A stretch of 64,000 bases of DNA from assembly GCF_001938945.1 (NCBI RefSeq), contig NZ_MKIO01000026.1, positions 1-64,000 on the forward strand, given 5' to 3'. Shown here piece after piece: positions 42,968-51,827 of this stretch. The notes beneath the pieces are model-generated. The model did not search any database and was not told the DNA's origin. It saw only the letters and a list, made by a program, of their open reading frames with translations. The first letter of the stretch is position 1; each line of letters starts with the position of its first letter. The position numbers were made by a program, and so were the translations under genes. This DNA is from Xaviernesmea rhizosphaerae (GTDB taxonomy: Bacteria; Pseudomonadota; Alphaproteobacteria; Rhizobiales; Rhizobiaceae).

Positions 42968-43617
42968 CCCGGCGCCTTCTTTCCGTCGGTCTCGTAACGA
43001 CGCTTTGCGCGTTCGCCCCTGCGATAGGGTCCGCGCAAGTTCCCGTCAACGATGCGAAAAGGACGGTCAGCGAGACGAACACCGCCATCTGCATGCGCCG
43101 CGCGAGAACCTTCAAACAGTCGACCGTCGCACCGACACGCGACATCCGCGCCAGCATGACCGGCAACAACGACGCGGCGCGCATGCCGGGAGTGTCCGGC
43201 CAGAATGTTTTCGGCGCGGCCCTGTCCGGCTCGACGATCGGTGGAGATGATTTTGCCGTGCTGATGGGAATCGCCAACACCGTTCAGGCGATCAAGGCAA
43301 AAAATGCCGGTCAGGCGATCAGCGCGCTTGCGTCTGTCGCCGCAGCGGTCGCCGCCAATTCGTCATCGCTCTCGACCCAGACGGAGACCGTCGGAGGGGC
43401 CAATACGCTGAAGGGCGCTTTCGAACAGAACGGCATCGCGCGCCTGAGCGAGGCGCAGATCTGGAATCAGGCCATTCAGGCCGTTTCGACCACTGTCCAG
43501 CTGCGCAATCAGCGCCTTCTCGACGTTACCGCAGCGGCGAGCGCGACAGCAAAAACAGGGGCCTATGATCCGTCGCAGACGACTTTCACAGGGCCAGGAA
43601 AACACAAGGGACAATAA
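42964..43617 (+). CDS. VirB5-like protein, first copy
   Basis: A 217-residue exported protein. Signal peptide LLSVGLVTTLCAFAPAIGSA is followed by QVPVNDAKRTV, the QxPV motif seen at the mature N terminus of VirB5 pilus-tip proteins. The mature part has helical repeats (AQAISALASVAAAVAANSS-like) and ends AAASATAKTGAYDPSQTTF. Overlaps virB4. It resembles the next gene in layout, QVPV and AYDPS-type tail included. One of the two probably serves as the minor pilin and adhesin; exact roles are not separable here. Confidence 0.7.
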   Translation: MTRRLLSVGLVTTLCAFAPAIGSAQVPVNDAKRTVSETNTAICMRRARTFKQSTVAPTRDIRASMTGNNDAARMPGVSGQNVFGAALSGSTIGGDDFAVLMGIANTVQAIKAKNAGQAISALASVAAAVAANSSSLSTQTETVGGANTLKGAFEQNGIARLSEAQIWNQAIQAVSTTVQLRNQRLLDVTAAASATAKTGAYDPSQTTFTGPGKHKGQ

Positions 43618-43618
43618 G

Positions 43619-44362
43619 ATGATGGAAGCACGAGAGGTGCGAACCGCCACGATCATTTTCTTTCCCATGGCGGTCTTTCTATGTGCAGCATCGGCGCGCG
43701 CCCAGGTTCCCGTGATCGACACTGCGACGCTGTCGCAGGCGAAGCAGACGGCCGAGCACACAGCCGAGATCATGAACAGCAACGGTCAGATCCTGCAGAC
43801 GGTCAACAGGACGCTCGCCGCCGTCACCGGAAGCCGCTCGACGGCCGAGATCGCCGGCGCAGCACTCGGCGGTGGCTTCTCCATGGGCGCCGCGCCGGAC
43901 TTCTCCTCGTTGATGGCTGGACAGATGGCCTGGGGCCGGCTCGGCGCCTACGGCAATGCCGCGACAAAGATCCTGAACGGGCTCAATCTGGTCAAGACCC
44001 TGTCCGGCCAGACGGACAAAGCGAAACTGACCCGCGGCGACAAGTCCTACCAGGCGCTGGTCAACACGGCGACGGCGCTGACCGCGACGATCTCCGGCCT
44101 GCAAGCGAGCACACAACAGCGCTCGCAGGCGTTTCAGACTGTGGAAGGACAGATCGGCACGGCGCCCGATATCAAGGGATCGATCGATCAGAACTCGCAG
44201 CTCCAGACGCAGACCGCACAGACGGTCAACGAACTGGTCGGCGCGGTCAATGCCGGCAATGCAGCACTCAACGCCCAGCAGATGCAGGAGCTGGCAGCCC
44301 AGGCCGCCACGGCTGAGTTCATGGCCTACGACCCCAGCAGGGTCAGCCTGACGGGGGAGTAG
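43619..44362 (+). CDS. virB5: VirB5-like protein, second copy
   Basis: A 247-residue exported protein: signal peptide IIFFPMAVFLCAASARA, then QVPVIDTATLSQAKQTAEHT. The long helical body (TVNRTLAAVTGSRSTAEIAG, ALTATISGLQASTQQRSQAF) and terminal AEFMAYDPSRVSLTGE are typical of VirB5/TrbJ-type minor pilins. It starts one base after the first VirB5-like gene ends. This is the closer match to VirB5 in length. Confidence 0.75.
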   Translation: MMEAREVRTATIIFFPMAVFLCAASARAQVPVIDTATLSQAKQTAEHTAEIMNSNGQILQTVNRTLAAVTGSRSTAEIAGAALGGGFSMGAAPDFSSLMAGQMAWGRLGAYGNAATKILNGLNLVKTLSGQTDKAKLTRGDKSYQALVNTATALTATISGLQASTQQRSQAFQTVEGQIGTAPDIKGSIDQNSQLQTQTAQTVNELVGAVNAGNAALNAQQMQELAAQAATAEFMAYDPSRVSLTGE

Positions 44363-44369
44363 GTGCAGG

Positions 44370-44558
44370 ATGCGGCGCTTCCTTTCGATCATCCTGCTCA
44401 GCCTTCTGCTGCTGACCGCGTCCGGGTGCGCCGGTCACAAGGAGCTGAAAGCCCCTTGCGCTTCGGAAGAGGCGGCGCGCGTGTCGTTCTCGTCAGCCTA
44501 TGCCGCCCCGACGCCCTGCGGTCCGCTCATCCGGCAAAACGGCGTCAGCGTCTTCTGA
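44370..44558 (+). CDS. Small lipoprotein (VirB7-like or entry-exclusion)
   Basis: A 62-residue lipoprotein. The lipobox LTASGC follows a signal peptide (FLSIILLSLLLLT). The mature part has two further Cys (KAPCASEE, PTPCGPLIRQNG). Position between virB5 and virB6 fits both a VirB7 equivalent, which anchors VirB9 in the outer membrane, and an EexN-type entry-exclusion lipoprotein. No second candidate for VirB7 lies between virB6 and virB8, so the VirB7 role is favoured. Confidence 0.6.
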   Translation: MRRFLSIILLSLLLLTASGCAGHKELKAPCASEEAARVSFSSAYAAPTPCGPLIRQNGVSVF

Positions 44559-44568
44559 GGAGAAGGTC

Positions 44569-45567
44569 ATGAACGACATCTTCAATGTGCTGCTCGGAAA
44601 AGTCGATGCCATGGGCACGTCGGCGGTCCAGAATATGTATCAGGCGCTCGCCAACCATCTGGGGCCGCTGTTTCTGGCCGGTCTGGCCGTCTATGTCGTC
44701 TGGTGGGGCTACGAAATGCTGTTCGGCCGGGCGCCGATGACAGCGGGCGCATTCGTCTGGAAGTTCGGGCGCGCCTTCCTCTGCTACAGCATGATTGTTT
44801 CCTGGGCGACCTACCAGCCGCTGATCGTGACACCGTTGGTGCAGGCGCCGGACGCGATCGCCACCGTGGTCTGCGAAGCCGCCGGCGGCGAGGGCTGCGG
44901 CACGGGCGGCGCCTCGGTCGGGCAGGGGCTTTCCGACATCTGGCATGCCGGCATGCAGGGGGCGTCGTCCATGGTCGCGCAAGGCGGGGTCTTCGGCTGG
45001 TTTCTCTACCTTCTGGCCGGCGGCGTTCTGCTGTTCACCCTGATCCTATGCGTGACAGCTGCCGTGATCCTGATCATGGGAAAGATGACCATGTTCGTTC
45101 TGTTGGGCATCGGACCGATCGTGATGTGCTGCGCGCTGTTCAACGTCACGTCCGGCGTGGTCGATGGCTGGATCCGTTCCCTTGCCACCTACGCCCTGCT
45201 GCCGGTGCTCGTCTACACGGTGCTTGGCCTCATGACGAGCCTGCTCGGCAATACTGTGACCGCGCTGCAGGCGGGAGAGCCGACCCTCAGCACCGTCATG
45301 CCGTTCCTCTTCATGTGTGCTGCAACGACGCTCCTCCTGAAGGAGGTCGTTGGACTTGCAGCAGCGATTGCCGGCGGTGGCCCGCGGATCGAGTCCTCGA
45401 CGAGCCTCGCGCTATTCAATGCCCGGCGTTTCGGAATCGTGGGTGCGCGCGGTGCCTACAAGGGCGGTCGATATGCCCTCGCCAGATTGATGGCAGGAGG
45501 GACCGTTACCGACGGAGCGGCGGATCGGGCATTGGTGACATCAGCCGCACTCAACGGCCGACGGTAG
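44569..45567 (+). CDS. virB6: VirB6 polytopic membrane protein
   Basis: A 332-residue protein after GAGGAGAAGGTC, with five or more membrane segments (LGPLFLAGLAVYVVWWGYEM, LLAGGVLLFTLILCVTAAVI, MFVLLGIGPIVMCCALFNV, ALLPVLVYTVLGLMTSLL). The central periplasmic loop (VVCEAAGGEGCGTGG) is Gly/Cys-rich. It forms the inner-membrane part of the channel. Standard order after the VirB5 genes. Confidence 0.9.
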   Translation: MNDIFNVLLGKVDAMGTSAVQNMYQALANHLGPLFLAGLAVYVVWWGYEMLFGRAPMTAGAFVWKFGRAFLCYSMIVSWATYQPLIVTPLVQAPDAIATVVCEAAGGEGCGTGGASVGQGLSDIWHAGMQGASSMVAQGGVFGWFLYLLAGGVLLFTLILCVTAAVILIMGKMTMFVLLGIGPIVMCCALFNVTSGVVDGWIRSLATYALLPVLVYTVLGLMTSLLGNTVTALQAGEPTLSTVMPFLFMCAATTLLLKEVVGLAAAIAGGGPRIESSTSLALFNARRFGIVGARGAYKGGRYALARLMAGGTVTDGAADRALVTSAALNGRR

Positions 45568-45586
45568 TTGCAGGGGAACAGGGTGA

Positions 45587-46330
45587 ATGCAGGCAGGAAA
45601 TGATATCGCCGCCGTGGGGACGGCGGAACGCGCCAGAACAGACACCAGAATAGATCCGCGCTATTATCAGGAAGGGGAGCGCTGGGAAAAATCGGTCTAT
45701 CGTTCCGTCGCCGCATCCCGCGCGGTGTGGCGGACGATCGCCGCCCTGCTTGCTGTTGCGCTGATCGCCATGACCGGGCTCCTATGGGCGACGCTTCCGT
45801 TACGGACTTTCGATGTCGTCGTGCTCGAGGTCGACAAGACCACCGGTTATGTCGAGGCGAGCCGGCCTCTGAGGGACAGTGGGGACCTGACGCAGAACGA
45901 AGCGGTGACGCGCGCCAACATCGTGCGGTTCCTGCGTGCGCGCGAAACCTATGATCCGAAGAGCCTGCGGGACAATTTCGATCTCGCCTCGCTCTATTCC
46001 ACTGGCAAGACGGCCGACGATCTCGCCAACACCTTCTCGGGCGCCAACCCGAACAATCCCGTCAAGCTCTACGGTGCCGACACGACCGTTTCTGTTGCGG
46101 TGAAGAGCATCATCTTCCTGAACGAGCAGACGGCCGCCGTCCGCTTCTCCACCACGCGCACGGGCCGAGGAGCTTCGAGCGAGACCAACCATTGGGTGGC
46201 CAACGTTCGGTTCAAATACACCTCCGAACCGATGCGTAACGACTGGCGCTTCGACAATCCGCTTGGCTTCCAGGTCACCGAGTACCGCCGGGATCAGGAA
46301 ACCGTCACCATCGGGGAGGATGGCCGATGA
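45587..46330 (+). CDS. virB8: VirB8 inner-membrane assembly protein
   Basis: A 247-residue bitopic protein. A cytoplasmic tail (DPRYYQEGERWEKSVYRSV) precedes one membrane segment at about 48-70 (TIAALLAVALIAMTGLLWAT). The periplasmic NTF2-like domain ends with NDWRFDNPLGFQVTEYRRDQ, the conserved VirB8 C terminus. It nucleates the complex. Its stop overlaps virB9 by four bases. Confidence 0.92.
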   Translation: MQAGNDIAAVGTAERARTDTRIDPRYYQEGERWEKSVYRSVAASRAVWRTIAALLAVALIAMTGLLWATLPLRTFDVVVLEVDKTTGYVEASRPLRDSGDLTQNEAVTRANIVRFLRARETYDPKSLRDNFDLASLYSTGKTADDLANTFSGANPNNPVKLYGADTTVSVAVKSIIFLNEQTAAVRFSTTRTGRGASSETNHWVANVRFKYTSEPMRNDWRFDNPLGFQVTEYRRDQETVTIGEDGR

Positions 46331-47136
46331 TCCCTTCGATACGCGCCTTGTCGTTTACCTTCGCTGCCCTGGCCGCCCTCCAGCCAGGCGGCGCCCACTC
46401 GGAAATCCAGCCGCGCTCTGTCAAGACCGACGAGCGCATCCGTACCGTGCCGTTCCAGCGCGACAATATCGTCTATCTCGCCGGGATGCTGGGCGTATCG
46501 ACCATGATCGTCTTCAATGAGGACGAGCGCATCGCAACTGTGGCGATGGGCGACACGGTCGGCTGGCAGGCTGTACCGGACCAGTCGAAGCGGTTTCTGT
46601 TCATCAAGCCGCTCGAGCCGAACGCGGTGACCAACATGAATGTCGTGACCACGAAGCGGGTCTATACCTTCATGCTGACAGGCGCGCGGCCCGGCAACAC
46701 CCGGACTGCAGTTATCAAGCTGCGCTTCTCCTATCCGGAGGATGCCGGCAATGCAGCACTCCTGGCTGCGGCCAAGGAACAGGCGGCGACGCCGAACATC
46801 AAGGCCGCGCTCGCAGGCCCGGCCGGGCTTAACGTCGACTACGGTTTCAAGGGAGCCGTCGATCATCGTCCGACGGCGGTCTTCGACGATGGAAACAAGA
46901 CCTTTTTTCAAATCAGCGGCGAGTTGCCGGCGATCTTTGCCGTCAAATCCAATGGCAATGAGACGCTCGTCAATTTTCGGCGCGAGGGGGAGTATATCGT
47001 CGTCGACGAGGTGTCGCGGCAATGGACATTGCGCAACGGCGATATCACGACCTGTGTCTTCAACATGAAGAAGATGGTCCAGAAGCCTGTCGTCATAGTC
47101 GGCGCCCCTGGTCATGGTGCCTCCCATGAGCGGTGA
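46327..47136 (+). CDS. virB9: VirB9 outer-membrane core-complex protein
   Basis: A 269-residue exported protein (signal peptide ALSFTFAALAALQPGGAHSE). It shows the VirB9 segments DERIRTVPFQRDNIVYLAGM, ITTFMLTG-type strand VYTFMLTGARPGNTRTA and the C-terminal PTAVFDDGNKTFFQISGELP with VDEVSRQWTLRNGD. It builds the outer-membrane ring with VirB7 and VirB10. Overlaps virB10 by 11 bases. Confidence 0.92.
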   Translation: MIPSIRALSFTFAALAALQPGGAHSEIQPRSVKTDERIRTVPFQRDNIVYLAGMLGVSTMIVFNEDERIATVAMGDTVGWQAVPDQSKRFLFIKPLEPNAVTNMNVVTTKRVYTFMLTGARPGNTRTAVIKLRFSYPEDAGNAALLAAAKEQAATPNIKAALAGPAGLNVDYGFKGAVDHRPTAVFDDGNKTFFQISGELPAIFAVKSNGNETLVNFRREGEYIVVDEVSRQWTLRNGDITTCVFNMKKMVQKPVVIVGAPGHGASHER

Positions 47137-48370
47137 TTTCGAAGAAGAGGCTGGGATTACCGAGACGGTCGCCCGGCCGCGCCGGGGAAGGAATAGCGGG
47201 CTCGTGCCCATCCTTCTCGGTTCCGCCGCGCTCTGCGTGCTGGCATACGCCGCCTATGTCTCTTTTGGACATCCACAGTCGCTGGGCGCTGACAAGGAAC
47301 GCGAGGAATTCAAGACTGCGAGCCGTTCGACCCATCTGCATCTCGACCCGGTTGAACCACCGGACGAGCAGGACAACAAGCTGGTGATCGCGCCGCCGCC
47401 TGTCCCGGTCGAGCAGCCGACCGCCCAACCGGTCATCGTCACCGCGCCGCCCGTGGACGATACCGCCGCACGCCTGGCGGCCGAGGAGGCGGAGCGGGCT
47501 CGCAAGGCAGAGGAGCTCAGGCAGGCGCGCTTGCGCTCCAGCATGATCGTCGTCGATCAGGGGCAACAGGGCGGCCTGCCGGGCGCCTTCTCCGATCCCT
47601 CCTCTCCGCCTGCGACGGGAATGTCGGCCGATGACGATCCGAACCGAAGATTTGCTGCCGTCGTATCGGCGCAGGATGTCGAAACCGTCAGGGCAAATCG
47701 CAATGATCGAATCGACGCACTGATCCCGCAAGGCACGATGATCCGAGGGGTGCTGGAGACCGCGATCCAGTCGGATTTACCTGGCATGGTCCGCGCCGTG
47801 ATCTCCACGGATGTCTATTCCTTCGACGGTCGACGGATCCTGCTGCCCAAGGGGACGATGCTGACGGGGGAATACAAGAGCGGGCTCGCCCGTGGCCAGA
47901 CGCGTGTCCTGATCATCTGGACCAGAGCCTTGCGGTCTGACGGCACCTCCGTTGCCCTCGGCTCCTACGGGACCGACGACCTCGGCCGATCCGGGCTGAA
48001 CGGTGCCGTCGACAAACACTTTATCGAGCGCTTCGGCGCGGCGTCGATGCTGAGCCTCGTCGGTGGTGTTTCCTCCTTCATCGCAGGGCTCAACACCGAC
48101 GGCAGCTCCGCTCCGGGATCCTCGTCGTCGTCGCAGATGGGGGTGAACGCCCAGACTGAGGCTCAGCAGACCGTCTCACAGACCATGGCCGAAATGGCCA
48201 ACATGGCGCTGAAGGACTCGATCAACATTCCGCCGACGATCCATGTCAACCAGGGCAGGCAGATCATGGTGTTCGTCCGGCGCGACCTCGACTTTTCCGC
48301 GCTCTACCCCGATCCCGTCAAGGAGGCCATCCATGAACTCCGCAATGCGCCAGGCAGACCGCGGCGCTGA
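47126..48370 (+). CDS. virB10: VirB10 envelope-spanning protein
   Basis: A 414-residue protein starting MSGDFEEEAGITETVARPRR. One membrane segment at about 28-47 (GLVPILLGSAALCVLAYAAY) is followed by a Pro-rich linker (VIAPPPVPVEQPTAQPVIV) and the C-terminal TrbI/VirB10 barrel (GTMIRGVLETAIQSDLPGMV, GRRILLPKGTMLTGEYKSGL, FIERFGAASMLSLVGGV). It links inner and outer membrane rings and senses ATPase action. Confidence 0.92.
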   Translation: MSGDFEEEAGITETVARPRRGRNSGLVPILLGSAALCVLAYAAYVSFGHPQSLGADKEREEFKTASRSTHLHLDPVEPPDEQDNKLVIAPPPVPVEQPTAQPVIVTAPPVDDTAARLAAEEAERARKAEELRQARLRSSMIVVDQGQQGGLPGAFSDPSSPPATGMSADDDPNRRFAAVVSAQDVETVRANRNDRIDALIPQGTMIRGVLETAIQSDLPGMVRAVISTDVYSFDGRRILLPKGTMLTGEYKSGLARGQTRVLIIWTRALRSDGTSVALGSYGTDDLGRSGLNGAVDKHFIERFGAASMLSLVGGVSSFIAGLNTDGSSAPGSSSSSQMGVNAQTEAQQTVSQTMAEMANMALKDSINIPPTIHVNQGRQIMVFVRRDLDFSALYPDPVKEAIHELRNAPGRPRR

Positions 48371-49406
48371 CGTCGTCTCGCTCTGGGATAACCTACCGAT
48401 CTTCTTCCGTCAGATGGCGCAGCCACTGCGCTTTCTGCTGGAAGATCCCGCCGTCGTCGAAATCATGTGCAACCGTCCAGGCGAAATCTGGGTCGAACGC
48501 ATGGACTGCGCAAGGATGGTCCGCCACGACGTGCCGTCCCTCGATGAACGGGCAATCCGTTCGCTCGCCCAGATGATTGCCGGCTCGACCCAGCAGAACG
48601 TCAATGAAGAGACGCCCTTGTTGTCGGCGGCCATGCCGCACGGAGAACGGTTCCAGGCGGTGCTTGCGCCGGTTGCCGCTTTAGGCGGGGCTTTCGCCAT
48701 CCGCAAGCAGGTCATTCGCGACATGAGCCTCGACGATTATGTCGAACTCGGCGGGCTCGACTGCGTCAAAGTCATAGGTCCAGGAGCGGTCGATGACGTG
48801 CTGTCGGAACTCGACTGTGAGCTGATCGATCGTCTGCGCGATCCGACGCCCAAAGCCCGTCGTGACTGGTTCCGCTTTACGGTCGAGAACCGGGTGACGA
48901 TGCTGATCGCCGGCGGCACATCGTCTGGAAAGACGACGTTTTTCAATGGTCTTCTCCAGGATGTTCCGGAGTGGGAGCGGCTGATCTCGATCGAGGACAC
49001 GCGTGAGCTCAGGCCGTCGCAGCCCAACCATCTGGCGCTCGTCGCCTCGAAAGGCGGGCAGGGGAGGGCGAAGACGACGATCCAGGACTGCCTCGAAGCC
49101 GCACTTCGCCTTCGGCCGGATCGCATCGTCATGGGCGAGATCCGCGGGGCCGAAGCCTTTTCGTTTCTGCAGGCCGTCAACACCGGCCATCCGGGGTCGA
49201 TGTCGACGCTCCATGCCGACAATCCGCACGGCGCTTACGAGCGGCTTGCCATGGCGACAATGCAGGCAGGGCTCGGCCTGTCGAAATCAGAGCTTCTGGA
49301 GTTCGTGCGGTTCGTGGTCCCGGTTATCGTGCAGGTTCGCCGCGATCCGCTCACCATGAAGCGCAGCGTCAGTGAGATCTATCTCAACAAATGGCCGGGT
49401 GCATGA
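48333..49406 (+). CDS. virB11: VirB11 hexameric ATPase
   Basis: A 357-residue traffic ATPase. Start at 48333 is supported by AAGGAGG; it overlaps virB10 by 38 bases. Walker A AGGTSSGKTTFF is near 193, the Asp box ISIEDTRELRP near 220, Walker B DRIVMGEIRGAEAFS near 262 and the His box MSTLHADN near 290. It switches the machine between pilus assembly and substrate transfer. Its stop overlaps virD4 (ATGA). Confidence 0.93.
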   Translation: MNSAMRQADRGADVVSLWDNLPIFFRQMAQPLRFLLEDPAVVEIMCNRPGEIWVERMDCARMVRHDVPSLDERAIRSLAQMIAGSTQQNVNEETPLLSAAMPHGERFQAVLAPVAALGGAFAIRKQVIRDMSLDDYVELGGLDCVKVIGPGAVDDVLSELDCELIDRLRDPTPKARRDWFRFTVENRVTMLIAGGTSSGKTTFFNGLLQDVPEWERLISIEDTRELRPSQPNHLALVASKGGQGRAKTTIQDCLEAALRLRPDRIVMGEIRGAEAFSFLQAVNTGHPGSMSTLHADNPHGAYERLAMATMQAGLGLSKSELLEFVRFVVPVIVQVRRDPLTMKRSVSEIYLNKWPGA

Positions 49407-51826
49407 AGCGGTTCGAAAAGATCGCTCTCATCGGCCTCGGACCCTTTGTCGCCGCCGCCGCACTCTTCTGCGCCTGGTCTGCGAACTACGCCGCTGCCAG
49501 CTTCTTCCTCCTGAAATCCACGGCAATGTGGAACGCCTTCACCGGCGACGATCTGCTGCTGCCGGTCAAGCAGGCCTGGACCTATCTCGCCAACTCGAAC
49601 GTCAGACGGCTGATCGTGATCGCATCGATGGCGACCGGCATCGATGCGATCCTCGCGACAATTGGTATCGTCTTGCTTACCTTTCGTCCCTGGGAGGTTC
49701 GACCGCCGAAGGATGGATCGCGTTTCGCCACACGCAAGGATCTCGAAGTCGCTGGCCTGCTCGGCGGAGAACCCGGCCGATCCATCCTGCTCGGCACTTT
49801 TGGCCGGGGGCGCTCGGCGGTCGATGTGCGCTACAGCGGCGACAGTCATTTCTACGTCAACGGCCCCTCCCGCTCCGGCAAAGGCAGAGGCTTCGTCATG
49901 ACCAATCTGCTGGAGTTCCAGGGCTCAGTGGTCGTTCTCGATGTGAAGCTGGAAAATTACACGCTAACGGGGCCTGCACGCCTTGCCCTCGCCCAGAAAT
50001 GTTTCGTGTTCGCGCCCGGCTCCGCAAAATCGCATCGCTGGAACCCGCTCGATTTTGTACGGGCGTGGCCGGAGCGGGCGACCGACCTGCTCAACCTCGC
50101 CACAAGCTTGCTGCCGATTGGCGAGAAGGAGGATGCCTATTGGAAGCAGACCGCGCGCGGTTTGATGGCAGCCCTGATCGGGTACGTTATGGAGTCAGAG
50201 ACGATGGAGGGGCAGCGCAACCTGCGCTGCGTGCTCCGCATGCTATCGACCGGCCTGCCATTCTCCGACCTTCTCAAGCGCATCCTTGCCGAAGAACCCG
50301 ATTTGAACGACTTCATCCTCGCGGGCTTCCGGCAGCATCTCGGTCGCGATGAGGAGCAACGACCCTCGTTCGAGGGGCATGTCATCACGGCGCTTGCGCC
50401 CTTCAACAATCTGCTGATGGCGCAAGCCTGTGCGGCCAGCGACTTCGATATCCGGGAGCTGCGCCGCAAGCCCTTCTCTTTGTTCATCGCCAGTCCCGTA
50501 TCCGACTTCGGAACGGTCGAACCGCTGATCCGTCTGCTGATCCAGCAGATCCACGACATCATGCTGCGCCAACTGCCAGGACCGGATGAGCAGCACCGTG
50601 TCCTGATGATGCTCGACGAATTTTATCAGTTCGAGCGCCTGCCAGAGGTCGTCAAACGCGCACCTCTGGTTGCCGGCTACGGGCTGACCATTGCCTTGAT
50701 CGCGCAGAACCTGCCGCAGATCGATGAACGCTATGGCACGAAGGCGCGCGATGCCCTGATCGGCAATATGGACGTCAAGCTTTATATCGGCGTCGGAGAT
50801 GAAGCGACGGCGCGCTTCGTATCTGCCAGCTTGGGCAGGAAATATGAGGAACGCGAGGGGTGGGGCCGCAACAGAGGCGTCCTGACCGCAAAGACCCCAT
50901 CGCAGGGTCGGTTCGAGCTGGTTCCTCTGTTGGATCCGGATGCGGTTCAACGCCTCGATGACGCGAAGACGATTCTGCAGGTGCGCAGCGGCTATGGCGC
51001 GATCCTGAACAAGCTGAACTTTTACAGCGACGACCGCTTTGTGTCCCGGCGGCAAGCGGTCGCACGGTTTTGTAAAGATCTCCGAATTCCTGATCTCACG
51101 CCACGATCGGAACGGCCGCTCTTCACACCTCGTCCAGCTGAGCTTGAACCTGCTGGTGAGATCACGGTCCTCCAATCGGATCAAGGCGATGAACACGATG
51201 CGGCGGTCGCATCGCGCGCCCGGGACGTGTTTGCCGATCCGGCTCCGTTCATTCATGCATATCACCGGACACTCGAGGCAATCGGGGACGAAGCGATCAC
51301 CGAACTCCTGCTGCGCCTGCGAACGGCACCCCACACGATCGGGCGCCTGCGCGGGGATCGAAGCCTGTTCGGTCGGAAGGGACGACGGGAGCGGAGAGCA
51401 GCCCTCGACGCTGTTTGGCCGTTGCGCGAGGCGATGGTCGCCGCCCGCTGGAACATGGTGCGCCAGCGGCTCGACACAGAGGTGCCATCGTCTGGTCTCT
51501 ATTTCTCGCGCGGGTCTAGCCCGGCCATTGACACCGACATCGCCGGGGACGCTGTCGAAGCGGATGCGGATGAGGATGAGGACAATCGCCTCGAGCTATC
51601 GTTTGAGGATGGTAATCGCATCCTCGGCGCGATTTCCAATCTGGTCAGTGGAGAAATTAGAGACGGCCGCGTGACCGATGCGTCCGCGCTGGCCCGTGCG
51701 CTTAATGATATTTGCGTCGGCTTCCATCAGTCGATGACGGACATCACGGAGAACAATCGCCTTGCTTCCCGTGAGGGACAGGCTCCCGAACAGGAGAGGC
51801 AAACGATGGAGGCGTGCGCGACGTAG
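49403..51826 (+). CDS. virD4: VirD4 coupling protein
   Basis: An 807-residue TraG/VirD4 ATPase with two N-terminal membrane segments (IALIGLGPFVAAAALFCAWS and LIVIASMATGIDAILATIGI). Walker A GPSRSGKGRG is near 155 and Walker B VLMMLDEFYQFERL near 405. It brings the DNA-relaxase complex or protein substrates to the channel. Residues after about 600 form a long acidic tail (DAVEADADEDEDNRLELSFE) not found in short VirD4 proteins and perhaps substrate-specific. No relaxase gene follows. Confidence 0.92.
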   Translation: MKRFEKIALIGLGPFVAAAALFCAWSANYAAASFFLLKSTAMWNAFTGDDLLLPVKQAWTYLANSNVRRLIVIASMATGIDAILATIGIVLLTFRPWEVRPPKDGSRFATRKDLEVAGLLGGEPGRSILLGTFGRGRSAVDVRYSGDSHFYVNGPSRSGKGRGFVMTNLLEFQGSVVVLDVKLENYTLTGPARLALAQKCFVFAPGSAKSHRWNPLDFVRAWPERATDLLNLATSLLPIGEKEDAYWKQTARGLMAALIGYVMESETMEGQRNLRCVLRMLSTGLPFSDLLKRILAEEPDLNDFILAGFRQHLGRDEEQRPSFEGHVITALAPFNNLLMAQACAASDFDIRELRRKPFSLFIASPVSDFGTVEPLIRLLIQQIHDIMLRQLPGPDEQHRVLMMLDEFYQFERLPEVVKRAPLVAGYGLTIALIAQNLPQIDERYGTKARDALIGNMDVKLYIGVGDEATARFVSASLGRKYEEREGWGRNRGVLTAKTPSQGRFELVPLLDPDAVQRLDDAKTILQVRSGYGAILNKLNFYSDDRFVSRRQAVARFCKDLRIPDLTPRSERPLFTPRPAELEPAGEITVLQSDQGDEHDAAVASRARDVFADPAPFIHAYHRTLEAIGDEAITELLLRLRTAPHTIGRLRGDRSLFGRKGRRERRAALDAVWPLREAMVAARWNMVRQRLDTEVPSSGLYFSRGSSPAIDTDIAGDAVEADADEDEDNRLELSFEDGNRILGAISNLVSGEIRDGRVTDASALARALNDICVGFHQSMTDITENNRLASREGQAPEQERQTMEACAT

Positions 51827-51827
51827 C

